Positions 22,161 to 35,510 are shown, counted from the stretch's first letter. The stretch is 64,000 nucleotides of DNA from Progne subis subis (GCA_022316685.1 JAKJHU010000084.1:1931001-1995000), one strand, 5' to 3'. Numbers and translations: made by a program. The notes: generated by a model not told the origin, from the letters alone.

Positions 22161-23084
22161 CAAAGGATTCAAACAGACCTGAAACTTCTCCCACTATTTC
22201 ACAATTTTCTTAAGCAATGGCAGCACTATAAAAAGCTGCAATGAGAAGAACGAATTTTACTTAAATTTTATTGCCTTCAGCTATTGCGTGTTATGTTGCA
22301 ATTCATTTCACCCTGTAATGCTTCCTGTTACAGTAGCTGGTGTAAATCACCCCCATTTTGTTTATAATGTGCATAAAAACATTCTTCATACATAATAATT
22401 CCACAAGCAGCATAGAAAACAGGTGGATTTCATTTAAACCCTTGACCAGTCACTGACGACAATTAAACCGGCCATAGACAAAGTAAATAAAAATACTTTG
22501 GCCATCCATGGTTTAAGGAATCTGTTTTCTTTTACGTCCTGCCTGGGGCAAAGGGAAAAATATTTAATTCAAGTGATTTTCTTTCAAGGCTTTAGCAAGG
22601 ACAATAGGTATTATGCAATGCAGCCTCTGAATGTGCAGCCTCCTTAAAACAAACTATGCAGAGTCTTGAAAAGAAATGCAGGGGAGAAAAGGAGTGTTAT
22701 CTCAAGAGGGAAAAGTTCCTATAGTTTCTACTGCCTGGCACAGAGAGGGAAGCCACATCCACACAGCAGATCCTGGCACCCTTCTCACCTCAACTCCCAG
22801 CCATCTGTGAGCTCACCGGGGCCTGGCTGGAATTATCTTGGGGCCGTGTCTTGCTATTGTTGTTTAAACACAGAACATTTTAGTGTAGTTTTGGTTTTGT
22901 GGGAACCTATTTACTCTGCCTAAGAGACAAGCAGAGTACCAACAGTGCATTTGAGGCCCAGACCTCAGATGTGTTCGAGACCCAGACCTCAGATGGGTTT
23001 GAGGCTGCCCAGGCTGAGCAGGATTATCAGCTCAGGAATTGATTAGGCTCAGGCATTACAGTGGCCATTTGGACATGAGGGCTG
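22161..23084. other. Intergenic with one small tandem duplication
   Basis: Unique AT-rich sequence. The only structure seen is the duplicated GAGnCCCAGACCTCAGATG unit at 22950-23004. Confidence 0.55.
22950..23004. repeat. Two-copy tandem repeat, about 24 bp unit
   Basis: Copies at about 22951-22973 and 22974-22997 share CCCAGACCTCAGATG and are followed by a partial third start, TTTGAGG. Confidence 0.85.
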
Positions 23085-23276
23085 ACCCTCACTGCTCATT
23101 CCAGGCAGGAGGAAGGTACAATGTGCTCCCAGGGCTGGCTCCATCCGTGGAGGCTCTCGAGACCCAGCTGCTGCCAGCCCTGAGTGACCTGGTCTGACCC
23201 AGAGCCGACCTGCTTTGGGGGATGTTGGACAGGGACCTCCTGGGGTCACCTCCAGGCCAAGTGATCCTGTGACCCC
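23085..23276 (+). mobile_element. CR1 3' end fragment
   Basis: AGACCCAGCTGCTGCCAGCC, CTGAGTGACCTGGTCTGACC, CTGCTTTGGGGGATGTTGGA, GGGACCTCCTGGGGTCACCT and GTGATCCTGTGA match in order a CR1 3' end of the subfamily that has the TTTGGGCAGGG-type motif. Diverged. Confidence 0.75.
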
Positions 23277-25849
23277 CTTGGCACAGACAGGGTGCCCCAT
23301 GCATCCATCCCTCAGCCCTCAGAGTGTGTCATCAGTCTTTGACACAGCTGATTTCCCGCACTTGTGCAAAGCCATTTCCCTGCAGGATATATGATCCAGG
23401 AGCAGGATCCTCGGGCTGACCACACCAGCAGCTTCCTCACATTTACACAACCAGTGACTTACGAGGAGTTACGCACTGTCCATCCTTTCATGTTCCACGA
23501 ATGAAACACCGGTTTTCATGGATTTACAGCCCTCTCCCGTGACCAAACATAGTCACTGGTTAGATGTGTTAACCTGTGCTGCAATACCCAGTGCTGGTCA
23601 CGCAGTTATTAGTGGTCTGTTAATTGTGCATCCATTTTCTGTGTGATTGAGGGAAAAAATAGCTGTATAAAGGTCAGATCCTGCTTTTCAGCTCTGTTCC
23701 AAACAGCGACCCACATTTCCAATGCTATAACTAGTTTTGTACATGAACAGGATCTGGGAAATCCCTTAAAGCCCATGCAGAAAGAAAAATGCTGAAATTA
23801 CAATCCAAAAAATTCCTCTGGTCTCTAAGAGCAGAAGGAGCAGCCCCATGGTGACTATTTCCAAAGGTCCCTTGGCAGGGACATTACCTTGTCTCACTAC
23901 ATCCTATGATAGCTTCCAGGGTGTTCTGCTCCTTTAGCCCTCCTAATTTTCTGGTAGACATTTGTTTTGCAATAGCTAAATCCACGGAGAGAAAAGTAAA
24001 TATTTTGGTTGAGGAATCGGGATTTTCTGGACACTATGCTAAACTCTGGCACTTGCATGTAGATCGCTGACAGCAGCACGAAAGGGAAGGAATTGCTGTC
24101 ACTGGGTTCCTGCAGCAACAACCGTGTCGAAAGTTCACGTGATCTACCTCAGCAGCCAACAGCAGAGGCGTTTTTGACCAACAGAACCAAAAGCCTGGAG
24201 AAATCTGTCCCAAAGAATGACATGGGTGTCTGAGACATCAGGCTGTCTCCAGCAAATGTTGGAAAAGTGTTTGTGCTCACTCCATCTCTTGCTGCAGACA
24301 CACTCTGTGAAGAGCTGCCCACACTACACCCACAGGTATCATGGGGGCCCAGAAACTCTTGCATCCTTTTTCTTTGTTAGGAAAAGCTCCCTTGACTGAG
24401 GTTGTAGGTTCAGAACAGACAGACCAGAAGAACTTGATGAAACTTGATTCCAGCCCCACCACGGCTCACGAGCCCTCATATCAAGCCCACATGGGGTTGT
24501 TATCAAGCTCGAGTTACTCAGGAGAACAAGCTATTCACTGACCTGGTTTGTATCACACCCCTCACTCTCAGAGTGCTGGAAGTGTTTCCTTGTTGATGAA
24601 CTCATTGTTCTGAACGCAGCAATTGCACTTATTTGGCTTTTCTGAGACTTTGATAAGATACATGGAAGGGTTTCATAAACCCCAAATCTCTCCCTTTGTA
24701 TGACTCAGTAAGGTCAGTGGATAAGGTTGTTCCTAGAGGCATTAAAGGCTCTCCTTCCCTAATATCTACATTACAATCAAGTTATTCATGTCATCAAGTT
24801 TTGAACTTGCACAGCGAGTTCTACACATCAGTAAAAGTGCAATAAACCATGTCCTTAACCAGAGCAGTCAGTGTAGGGAAATGCAAGTGATCTGGACCTT
24901 TTGAGCAGTGTTTTTACCTATCTGTTTGCTGGTGCTTGACAAATACATTAATGTTTGACCAAGGCTGTGTCACTCCAGTTTTTCTAATGCTTTGTATAGA
25001 AGAAATCAGAATAGTCTGGTTTTATTATGAAAATCTTCCCTGTTTCTTAATGCAAGTTAGGACCAGTTTTTAAATATCCCCCACTGTGAGTCTGGAGATA
25101 AAGGAGCCAACCAGCCCTCTGAAAGGAAATTGCTTTCCCAGCCCTCCCACTGTGCTATGTATCATGGTTTGCCATTGCACAGAGTTAACATATTTTCTTC
25201 CTCCAGCAGGTTACGGGAAGCAACAGCAAATACCTGCCCATTTCCTGTGTCTGGGACCGTGGGACTCACAAGGGAAATCTTCCCAAAATCACCCAGCGGA
25301 TGCAGATTTTAGTGGGATTTTAGAAGAAGAGCGGAAGCTCCATTTATCATCCCTGCTCTCTTCAAATGGGAGTTAAAGGCAGTATTTTTATTATTCGGGG
25401 AAATATACAGAGTTCCTGAACAGACTGGCTGCGTGAGAGCAGTGACGAGGAGAAAGGGGAACCCCTGAATTTCCTGGAGAGGGTTTTTTCAGCCAGCCAA
25501 GGGGCTGATGCAAGATGCCTGAACCTTGCACACACTGCCGGTGCATGATCACTGCTGTGCCAAGCGCTGCCCTGTGTCTGCACACCCACAGGGGCACTTC
25601 CCAGGCTGCTGCATGTTCCAGGCCTTCCTGACTCTCAGTGAGGAGAGAAAACAGCTGTTTTCATTCACCCTTGAATCTGCTGTGTGGGGAGAGGGGTCAG
25701 GAGTATGGGGGCTGTCAGGCTTAGCTGGGCAGGGAGCACCTTGGTGAGACAGAGGAACAGCACTGGCACCAACACCAACCAGACTGGGGAGAGGAGACAG
25801 GACTTGAGCTCACCGGTGGCTGCAGCTCCTCCTGAAAGTCAGTCCCTGT
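23277..25849. other. Intergenic, nothing recognised
   Basis: Only short frames on both strands. No repeats or RNA genes were recognised. Confidence 0.55.
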
Positions 25850-26138
25850 CTCCCTGTGGCAGGGCCAGGACCCAGGGAATGGCTGGAGCTGTGCCAGGGC
25901 AGGGTCAGGCTGGAGCTCAGGGAAAGGTTCTTCCCCAGAGGGTGCTGGGCACTGCCCAGGCTCCCAGGGAATGGGCACAGCCCCAGGGCTGCCAGAGCTC
26001 CAGGAGCGTTTGGACAATGCTCCCAGGGGTGCACAGGGCAGGGTTGTTGGGGTGTCTGTGCAGGACCAGGATCTGGATCCATGATCCTGGTGGGTCCCTC
26101 CCCACTCAGGATATTCTGTTATTCCATGACTCTGTGAA
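25850..26138 (+). mobile_element. CR1 3' end fragment
   Basis: GCTGTGCCAGGGCAGGGTCA, GGAAAGGTTCTTCCCCAGAG, CCCAGGGAATGGGCACAGCC, AGAGCTCCAGGAGCGTTTGG and CCACTCAGGATATTCTGTTA describe a common passerine CR1 3' end. The frames of up to 175 codons that cross it come from this repeat and are not a gene. Confidence 0.88.
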
Positions 26139-27214
26139 TTGGACTTACACATGGTCCATGTCACAGCATTCTTGTTTAACAAACAGAGAGGCCTCCAGGA
26201 GGGCATCCTAGATGGATCCTGATGGAAAATGCCACAGACTAACATGGGGCATTGAGAGACTCACCCGGAGAGGCTGTTTTTGACAAAAATCTTCAGATCA
26301 ACCTCCTACAGGACCCTTAAAGTTGAAATTATCACGTATGTCCTGGAAAAGTGAACACCAAGACATGTTACAGAGGTTATTTAGTGTGTGAGACTTTCCA
26401 GAAATATCTCCCTTACCTTGTATTTGAGAGATCACCGAGGTAAATCATGTCCCAAGGACAAGCCTGCTGGACCCTTCTGGCATGGCTGAGCTTGTCTCCC
26501 AGGCAGTCACCCCATGGCCCAGCTGGCCACAGCAGGAGCTGCTGCGCTGAGACCCTGGGTGCACCCTGGAAATTTTCCATGCTTCAGAGAATTCTCCTCT
26601 GAAATCTGATGCAGCTGAAGTGGGGTTTTTTGTGCATCAATCAACATGAAGCCTTTGGCACTGGCTCAGTGGAAGTTACCAAGAGGAGATGTGCTGATCC
26701 CCTTCCTCTCCCACTGGGAGCAGGAATCTCCGAGCTGCTCATTCCCTTGTACAGGCAACACAAGAACAGTCCTTGCTGGGAACATGAAGTACCACCCTTT
26801 TCTCCCTCATTTGAAAAACTTTTCACAGGAGAAAAATTCTTGTGCATGACTGTCACCACAAAATCTCATGTAAGATATTGATGTCACAATCCTTGAGTTT
26901 AACCCCAAACTCCTGGAAGTTTGCTGTAAACACCATGGTGGAGACATGGATACACCTTGGCTGACATGTTGCCAAGGAGAAGGGGAAAACCACTGTCTGC
27001 AAGTGAAGGATAATTGTTGGGAACTGCCGCAGTTCATGCAAATCTTTTCCAATAAGAAGAAGGTCCCGTGATAAGAAACGCCTTTAGAAACCTTCACTGA
27101 GGCTGAACTCTAAAACAGAAGTAATGCTGTGGTGTGGTGTTTGGGCTGCTGCCCTCCTGGTAACATTCAGATTAAAAACTAGATTGAGAACTTTTCAAAA
27201 TCAAGATATGATCT
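26139..27214. other. Intergenic, nothing recognised
   Basis: Unique-looking sequence; no supported feature. Confidence 0.55.
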
Positions 27215-27578
27215 GAAGGCTCGAGCGCCTCTGCTCTGGATCCAGGCTGGAGAACTGGGGGTGTCCAACCTGGAGAAGACTCCAGGAAGACCTTAGTGAC
27301 AGGAACAAGGGGAATGGCTTCCCACTGCCAGAGAGCAGGGTTAGATGGGGTATTGGAAAGGAAATGTTGCCTGTGAGGGTGGTGATACCCTGGCACAGGG
27401 TGCCCAGAGAAGCTGTGGCTGCCCCTGAATCCCTGGAAGTGTCCAAAGCCAGGTTGGACAGGGCTTGGAGCAAGCCTGGGATAGTGGAAGGTGGCCTTGC
27501 TCATAGCAGGGGGTGGGACTGGATGAGTTTTTAAATCCTTTCCAACTCAAACTAATCTGGATAACCCTGAATCACTGT
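27215..27578 (+). mobile_element. CR1 3' end fragment, the longest 3' end in the window
   Basis: It starts in GGCTCGAGCGCCTCTGCTCT and continues through GAGAACTGGGGGTGTCCAAC, TGAGGGTGGTGATACCCTGG, AGAAGCTGTGGCTGCCCCTG, GGACAGGGCTTGGAGCAAGC and CCTTTCCAACTCAAACTAAT to the end at ATAACCCTGAATCACTG. It spans the last ORF2 codons and the 3'UTR of CR1. Confidence 0.92.
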
Positions 27579-28607
27579 GTGTTTTTAGAGGTTTTTTTGG
27601 CTATGATCTCTGACAAGTAGGATTTTAACCTCCAATTTGAGTACACTCAAATACACACACATATCAACAAGTGACAACTCATTAAACACATTAATGTAGA
27701 GTTTGGCTCAAAAATTAACAGCCAAATACGGATTTCAGCCAACAGCATCTCCCCATTTCCGACACTACAGTTGCTGGAGAAGGAAATTATTACACAAATG
27801 AATGATCTTTGGGTTCCCTCTTCAGTTTGAAACAGTCTGAAATAGGGAGCTTGAAGGCAAAGTTACATAATATGAACCAACAAAGACACACAAGCATTTA
27901 CATATTTATGAAGCACAATATGGAAAGAAATTTGTACTTCCAGCTCTGGAATGGGACCGTTGCACTGCCAGTCCTCCGTGACAAGTGCAGCACAGGTTTC
28001 TGCACCTCTGGGACCAGACGTTCACCTTCCTTTCAGGACTCGAAGCATGGGAAGAGGAAAGGCACCTTTTCATGACTTTTACTTTCCAAACCCACCAGCA
28101 ATATGGGCTGTCTGCTTTTATCACTGTATATCTGAAACAGCCTCAGCTCCTCAAGCAAGTGCTCTTACAGGTCAAACCTATTTCTACTCATTTTTACCAT
28201 CTCAGGGAAGAGAAAAAACATCTTTTTTTGGTGCTTCTACAACCAGCAGCTATCAGACATGACTCAAAGTGTAGCCAGTGGCTTCTGGAATGGTGAAAAT
28301 GCGAATGGAGAAAGATCAAAAGATCCCTGAGTGGTCTTTCCTGGCTCAGCCTGGAAAAGCCTCAAATCTGCAAGGTCTTTTGGGTGGGGAAAACATGGAA
28401 AAGGCTCATGGGACATAAAACACCTGTCACACCTACATGGATACTGACTGGTCACACACTTTCCAAATCCATACAAAGCTTCCTGCATCAAAATTCCAGG
28501 GGCTCACTGATCCCTGGTCTTGGAAATCCATAGATGGGAACAAGACCACACACTTACTTTCAGGCACCACCACAAGCTCTCTTCTGGCAGCTGCACACTC
28601 TGACTGG

Positions 28608-28725
28608 CCCAGTTCTGGCTCTCATCCAAGAACTGGGCACCCTGCCTTGTCCAGCTCTGGCTCTGAGAATTGGGTGCTCTCACCTGTCCAGTTCTGGCTC
28701 TCTTCTGAGAACTGGACACCCAGCT
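28608..28725. repeat. Three-copy minisatellite of about 40 bp, each unit a potential hairpin
   Basis: Units at 28608-28648, 28649-28685 and 28686-28725 share CCAGTTCTGGCTCT and an AGAACTGG-like complement. Unit 1 pairs CCCAGTTCT with AGAACTGGG. Unit 3 pairs GTCCAGTTCT (28686-28695) with AGAACTGGAC (28708-28717), a perfect 10-bp stem. Unit 2 has lost perfect pairing. Confidence 0.88.
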
Positions 28726-30643
28726 GGTCAGACTGGAAGGCAGGATGGTTCCCAGCCTCCCAGTCATCACCAAGACAGCTTTCCCAAAACCTGCTGTGGT
28801 CACTGGGATTCCCAGGGGCTCCCTCTCCTAAGGGCAGGTAACCAGGTGGGTTTATATCAAAACCCTGGCTGCTTTAGCCATGAGTCCCTCAGAAATGACA
28901 TCTTTTCCTGAATTATTTTGGGTGTGGGGAGCTCAACATCATATCTCCTTTCTCTATTATGAATTTCTTTGGTTGAGATCATCCTTGATGCCTCCCTTCT
29001 TTCTTCAACTGCAGTCTTCAAAATTTTTCTAGCTTTTCTTCTACAAACAAATTTGAAAGTGAGCATGCCACTTCTGAAGATCTAGATAAAAGGGTCTGTT
29101 TCCACAATTGTCTTCTGTTAAATGAAAACCAAAATCAGGGAGGAGGGAGCTGCATGCCCTGCGATAGGAAATCCGTGTTGAACAGCTCTGCAGAACCCAA
29201 AAAAAGCAGCTGGGAACAGCCCAATTTGTATTTGTGATGGATAAGAAAGAAGAGAAACCAGGATGTGGTTTCTTTTCAAATCATCTCAGAAGATACAAAC
29301 TCTTTAAAACACAGCCCAGAACTCTGACACTACGGAAAACATGCAGAAGCCCCAGGAAATCTAAAGAAAACCCCAAGGAAATAGACAAAATATTAACTTT
29401 TTCTTAATGAAGTTATTAGCAAGTTGTGTGTAACGTTCCTGCTGTATCTGACTATGCCTGACTCACAGGCATTGAAATTTATGAAGCATTAAGATCTGCC
29501 TGCCCTCAGAAAAGTGAAACAGAGAGGTTTGCTTCACAGTTCATCATGTATTTGAAGAAAAAACACAGTCGAATAACCCTGGGTGCCAGCAGGTGCTAAA
29601 ATGCTCTTTATTATTACCTCAGATCTGTCATGGGAAAGCAGCAAACCAATGTGAACTATAATCTCTTTTATTTACTTGTCACCTTCCCTTGTGTAACTCA
29701 GGGCAGGGTTAAGTTTCTCACTTGTATTTATTTAACAAGCTTGATGGATGCAAATCTGACCAAGAATTGATGTAATTCAGGTCAAAAAATATTTGTACTG
29801 ATGGATGATTTTACATTTTACACTCACAAGCGTAACTTCAATCCAGTACAGCTAAACCATGCCAAAAGCCAACATCAAAACCCAATTTTGCAGCCTGGAC
29901 AGTGCTGTATCTCTACTTTCCTCTTCCTGGGATTTTAGAGAGCTCTGGAAACAAGTAATTATAAAATTATTTACAAATTATTTAAGGTCTCATTAAACTT
30001 CAAAGTGTTAATAAAAATACACCAGGGAAGAGAATTACAGGTCAACTCCTTCTAGAAATTTTCTATTCCATGTAACAGTTTTAGGATTGTCTTGTTGCAA
30101 AATAGAAGTTTGGGTGTTTTCTTAATGAAACCACCTTTTTCTACCATAGTGCTGATGTGTTCTCTTTCCTCTGAGAGTGATTTTTCCAATTAAACCAAGG
30201 GGTAAAATGATGGGGGTTAGAGGAGCAAGACAGATGCTGAAACAGGCACAAAGAATATGAGAAATTTCTAATAATTTCATATAATTGGAAGAGGATTAAA
30301 AAAAAAAAAATCTACAATTTCTCCTTAACTATTTCCAGCTAGCCCAATAATAACTTCAATAAATCAGCTTCCTCTCCTAGAAAAATCTGAGGTCAAGCAC
30401 CATTTGCCATTTTATATTTCCCTGACATCCCTAACTTTACACAGAAGAGTTCAGACAAAAGAAACACAAAAGTTCATGAAATATGCAGCACACAGAAAGA
30501 GGAAACTATTTTTCAATGCTCATCAAATTAAGTACCTTAATAACATACACAGAAGAGGAAACTGGGAGCTGGAAATGCACTTTAGTGTTTCAAACTGCTT
30601 AAGTTTCTGTTTTACTTGAGGGATTCTACACTGCTTCCCTCCT

Positions 30644-30654
30644 CCCCCCCCCCC
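30644..30654. repeat. Poly-C run
   Basis: Eleven consecutive C after CCT; ordinary low complexity. Confidence 0.95.
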
Positions 30655-33600
30655 AGCTGAAGGTAGAAGTTATAGAGTCTGCTTTATTTGTGGTTTTGGG
30701 TTAAAGTGAGTACTGAAATATAATTATGGACCAAAACAAGCTGGTGCAAGAAGAGCGGATCTGGGTAGATCCAGAAATAGATTTTACTTTTATTTTCTGT
30801 AGCTACCAGGACAGAGGAATCCAACCCACTCAACCTGACTTTAAAAAGCACACTAAGGAAAACAAAAAACCCAAGAAGCTTCAAACTGTTGAGGCTGCCT
30901 CAATGTGATCTAGAGCAGGGCTGTAGAAACAAGCTGTTTTCCTTGTATGGGTGCAGAAGCTTTGGGATCTGAGAACACAGGAGAATATGTCCAAACCCTA
31001 TAAAAATATAATCACTGTAGAAACCCAAGCTGTACCAACCTTACCAAGTTCAGACTTACTGACCTAATGGTAATTCAATGGCTTTGCTTCCCAGCTACGA
31101 GGGGAACACCTGGTGTTTTGCAGAGTCACACGAGACAGTCCCTGCGTCCCTGTCAGACTGCAAAAGGACCTTCCCTCACTCCCACAGCCTCTGAGTACCA
31201 AAAGTACCTGAACCTTTGTATTTTTCCCCATAAAAACTCATTCCTTTTTTATTTCTAGCCTGTGATTGCAGACTCCACCTACAACAGGCATCCAGGGAGC
31301 TACCAGAGGTGTGAGCCACATGTTGGGAATGCAGAGCCATAGAATGGGACCGAGCTGGTGGCATGAGCTGCGTGTGGGGCTTCCCTACAGCATCCCACAG
31401 GAGCATCGTCCCAGAGTGGTGGAGGGACACTCTCCACTGGCCACAACTGGCATGAGGAGGGGTCAGAGCAGCAGGAAATCATTCATTAGCTGTTAATTAA
31501 TTATTAATAATTAATAATGAATTTACATGTCTGCACTAGAAACCATTAAACACAAAGCAACTTGGGCTAGCTGTGTGCCTTGAGCTGTGTTTCTTACTAA
31601 GGAAGTTAATCAAAAAGCAGCTTAAGTGGTAGGGAGAAGAGAGAATTTGTTTAACCCACCACAGAGTCACCCTGAGCCCACAGAGGAGGAAGGGCTCAAG
31701 CGCTGGATGTTGAGCCTGACTCGAATTCCAGCCCGCAGGTGAAATGAGAGCGGTCTGTGTCCCTATTTCCCAGATGCATGGGCAATGCATTCCCAGCCTC
31801 TCCCCAGATATTCAACAGGTACTTTTCCTACTGTCCCTTTCTCTGTTCTTCCTGCAGTTTCAAACAGAACCATCCCAAGCCAGCTGCTTCCCTGTGTGTC
31901 CCCTGTCCAGAGAGACAAAAAGCACAGGATTTCCATCAGCCTGAAGTTAAAAGCACTGAGCTCGGCGCCTGGAGGAGCACCACAGACAAGGAGAGGGATT
32001 TCTGCAGGGAGAAAAAGGAGAAGTTCAAGCTCTGGTCAAAACAGATGTTTGTGTTCCAGTGAGCCAAGTTTAGTTATTCCAGCCTGCCTTAAATCAATAA
32101 AAGTGCAGCTCTGGTACACTGCCAGAGAGAGGCTTTGCTGAGTCCTCAGATCAACTCCCTGGCAGTAGAAGTGGCACTCGGAGATACCAAACACACGGAA
32201 GAAATGTACTCAGCAAACGCTGTGGGTGTGAGCCAGCTCCCCAAACCTTATCAGTGCCAAAGTTCACCAGTTTGGTCAGCCAGGCTCCATCCCTGGGCTG
32301 TAGGTAAGGGATGGCTGTGCTCCCAGGTGAGTCACCCCACGCACTGACAGATGTTTGTGATGTGTGGTACCAGCCCCGTTTAGACAAGACTTTCAGATGG
32401 CTAAATTTAGACTAAATTCATGCTCTCCAACTGTGATCTCACTCCAAACCTGTGAAGTCTTGCCCCTCTTACACCCACAGTAGATGTGCTGATGTGCAGA
32501 TATTGGCATTCCAGCATCACTGAATAGCCTGTTCAAAATCCAGGGTTGATTCCATTTGTGCCACGTGCTGGTTACCAGTGGTGGATTAATCATCCTCAAG
32601 ATTTCTGAGGCAAATACCAAATTCCCCTTTTGTACACCAGAATGCACAAGCTGTGGTTGATTTCCAGCAATATTGACCATCTTAATGACTCCAGAATAAA
32701 ATCTCTAGGAAGCATAAAATTTACTCAATTATCACATCTGTTAAAATCACCTAAATGTACAAGCTGGGCCACACAAGACCCACCATTGTCTTCCTCTGAT
32801 CAAGAAACTGCTGGAGGAACAGATCTTTTTCAAGACCAAGGCTGGTTGAATAATTTCCTCTAAATTCCTGGTCCAGTCAACAGTGACAAGGGTTCTCCTC
32901 ATTACCTCAGTAATCAAGGTATCCTATTTTGAATCCAATTGTAAATGGTTCATTTCAGTGAACTGCTCTAAAGCCCAGCACGAGGTTCTGAGGCCCTACA
33001 ACTTAGCATCCCCTTCAAAATGAAAAAGAAGAGGACCAGCTTGGGGTGGGAGGAAGTTTTACTATTTCTTAGTCTGTATTTGAAAATAATGTGTTTTCCA
33101 AAGGGCTCAAGGTTTGCACAGGAGAGAACATCCGAGTTTCTGATCTCATGGACGCTTAGATGTGCAAGTGGATGAGGGGCTCCAGCTCAGCCAGGCCCTC
33201 TTCATGCAGCCACTGCTTGAGGGGATGTGAGGGATCACTTCATTTCATTATGAAATTGAGTTTCTTCAGTGCAATGAGTTTAACAGAGCACGAAGAAGAT
33301 ACCAGAGCTTGTTTTTTGTTTTAGCCACTGCCTGCTTTAGAGGAGGCCTCCCAGGAGATGAAAGCAGGTCTCCAGTGAGAAGTGACAGAGTTCTTTCTTT
33401 CAGTTCCTTTAGGACCCACTGCCAAATTTCATTATTGTGGTAGGAAATGCTGCTGAGGAGAGTGGAGCCTGTTGAGCAGAGGCTCCTGCACGCTGACACG
33501 AGAGGAGGGTGGTTTTCCCCTGTTAAAGGCTGATTCCCAGCAGCGAGGGGATGAACTGCACTGCCACACACAGAAAACCAGAATTAAAGCTCTTCTTGTA

Positions 33601-34884
33601 TGGCTTACTCCTATCCCTTCCCTCCTGAGCTATCCAGCGGGGTCTTTGGATGTGAGGACACCTGTGTCACCGGGAAGCACCGGCTGAGAGCTGAGTCCAG
33701 GCCACCACACCAAGAAAGGCAGAGCCATGTGTGGGATCGGGGATGGATCGCGCTGGGCGTCGCAGAGACAGCGCCGGCAGCTCTCACCCTCCCTGGGCTG
33801 GGGCACACACACAGCTCCACATGGAGATCAAACCCAGTGCAGCCAATTTTGTCTGAATTTAGCACATCAGCCCCCAAAGGGCTGCTGACTCAGGCGCTCA
33901 GCCCACGCCAGCTCGAGTCTGCCTGGTGGCAAAGGCTGAGATTTCACATCTGAGCACGTACAAAGCTCTGGCTGGTAACTGGGAAATTGTGTCAGTGAAC
34001 AGACAGCAAAGTCATGTTCTAATTTTGCTCTGAATAATTAACTAAATGGGTTAATTGTATAAAATTAATTGCTGGTGCTTGAATCATTACAATCCACATT
34101 GGGATCATCATCAGTCCAGTTAAGAGCTGTATTGTATTTCACAGCCTTTCACTGCTTCCCTCTCCAGGGGAAGAAAGGAAATTTAAGTACAATAGAAATA
34201 GCCAAAAATGAGAAATTATCCATGGCCAGAAAAATTCAATTCCAGCACTGTTTGGAAAGGAAGTCATCTGAGGAAAGTCAGCTTGTCTTGGGTCCACTTT
34301 GACAATAAGAATAAGCAGTCAGAGGAAGGTGCTGCTCTTCCAGACTTCAGGGTTAGTCCAACTTTCCCAGCTCTGTTGTTTGCTCAAATTACAGCCCTTT
34401 GTTGAAACCAAAGCACACTTGTGTCAATGCTTCCATCTGTACCTCTTCAGAGTAATTTATTTCCTTTCTCTTTATTTTTCTACAAACTCAAGCTCCAAGA
34501 GACACACTTTTGTTTCTGGCTTTCCCCCACTCCCTTTCCTTTTTAGTTTTTTTCCTCTTAAAAGAATACATGCACTTAAAAAATGGGTTTTCTAGGATGA
34601 GTTTTAGATAGCCTAGCCTCTCTGCTGAGGGCTGGATGCTGCCAGCTTTAGAGGTAGTTTCTCCTACTCATTTTGCCTCACATGTGACTCCAGGACCGAA
34701 GCGCCCTCAGCCAGAGGAATCCAGGGGGGAACCCTTATTTTATCACCTCCCTCGTCAACAGAACCAACCCAACACATCATGGGTGAGCTGTAGGGTGGGA
34801 CTGGCCAGGCCCAGATGCTTCCCCCATCAGCCCAGAGCTTCTGCAGTCACAGGGTTCCTGCACAGGCAGCAGTGCACGTACAAC

Positions 34885-34960
34885 ATTCCCGTTCTGCCTT
34901 CCCCAAATGGTTCCTGTTCTGCCTTCCCCAAACCATCCCTTCTCTGCCTTCTCCAAACCA
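34885..34960. repeat. Three-copy tandem repeat, 25-26 bp unit
   Basis: Copies at 34885-34910, 34911-34935 and 34936-34960 share the core TTCTGCCTTCCCCAAA, with one or two changes in the third. Confidence 0.9.
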
Positions 34961-35170
34961 AAGGGAGGACAACTTTCTCCTAGGTACATTTCCCCTTAAG
35001 AGAACAGTTTTGTGGTAAGCTGAGGGTGCTCAGATCTACAAAGCTCACCTGAGCATCCAGGTATTTGCTAATTCCCTCAACTTAGCTGGGGACCCCAGGC
35101 TGGAGGTTCTGAAGTTCACCACCCCTTCTGTTCTCACAAAGATCCTTAGGGGTTGCCTAGGGCAAGGGAG

Positions 35171-35510
35171 TCACAGAACCATAAAATCACTAAGGCTGGA
35201 AAAGCCCTCCAGGTCATCAAGTCCAAGCTGTGCCTGATCCCCACCTTGTCAGCAGCCCAGAGCACTGAGTGCCACCTCCAAGCCTTCCTTGGGCACCTCC
35301 AGGGATGGGGACTCCAACACCTCCCTGGACACCCCCTTCCAAGGCCTGATCACCCTTTCCATGAAAGATTTCCTCCTGAAGTCCAACCTGACCATCACCT
35401 GGCACAGTTTGAGGCCCTTTCCTCTCATCCTGTCCCTTGTTCTCTGGGAGCAGAGCCCGATCCCCATTTGGCTGTGCCCTCCTGTCAGAGAGCTGTGGAG
35501 TGTGAGTTCT
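35171..35510 (-). mobile_element. CR1 fragment, antisense
   Basis: TCACAGAACCATAAAATCAC, TAAGGCTGGAAAAGCCCTCC, AGGTCATCAAGTCCAAGC, CTCCAGGGATGGGGACTCCA, TTTCCTCCTGAAGTCCAACC and CAGTTTGAGGCCCTTTCCTC are the reverse complement of a CR1 3' region. It belongs to the subfamily with the 'CTTGATGATCTTGGAGGTCTTTTCCAACC'-type end, distinct from the copies at 20262 and 21912. Confidence 0.9.

Larger units (their letters stand above)
27579..35170. other. Intergenic with minisatellites and AT palindrome, no gene
   Basis: This 7.6-kb stretch has no recognised coding exon. It holds a three-unit hairpin minisatellite (28608-28725), an A13 run (about 30298-30310), a C11 run (about 30644-30654), a 20-bp AT palindrome (31496-31515) and a three-copy 25-bp repeat (34885-34960). 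A modestly CpG-enriched patch lies near 33630-33790. Confidence 0.55.

Noticed and set aside
25684..26245. Overlapping frames of about 175 codons on both strands
   Set aside because: Much of the span is a CR1 3' end and the frames show no conserved protein motif.
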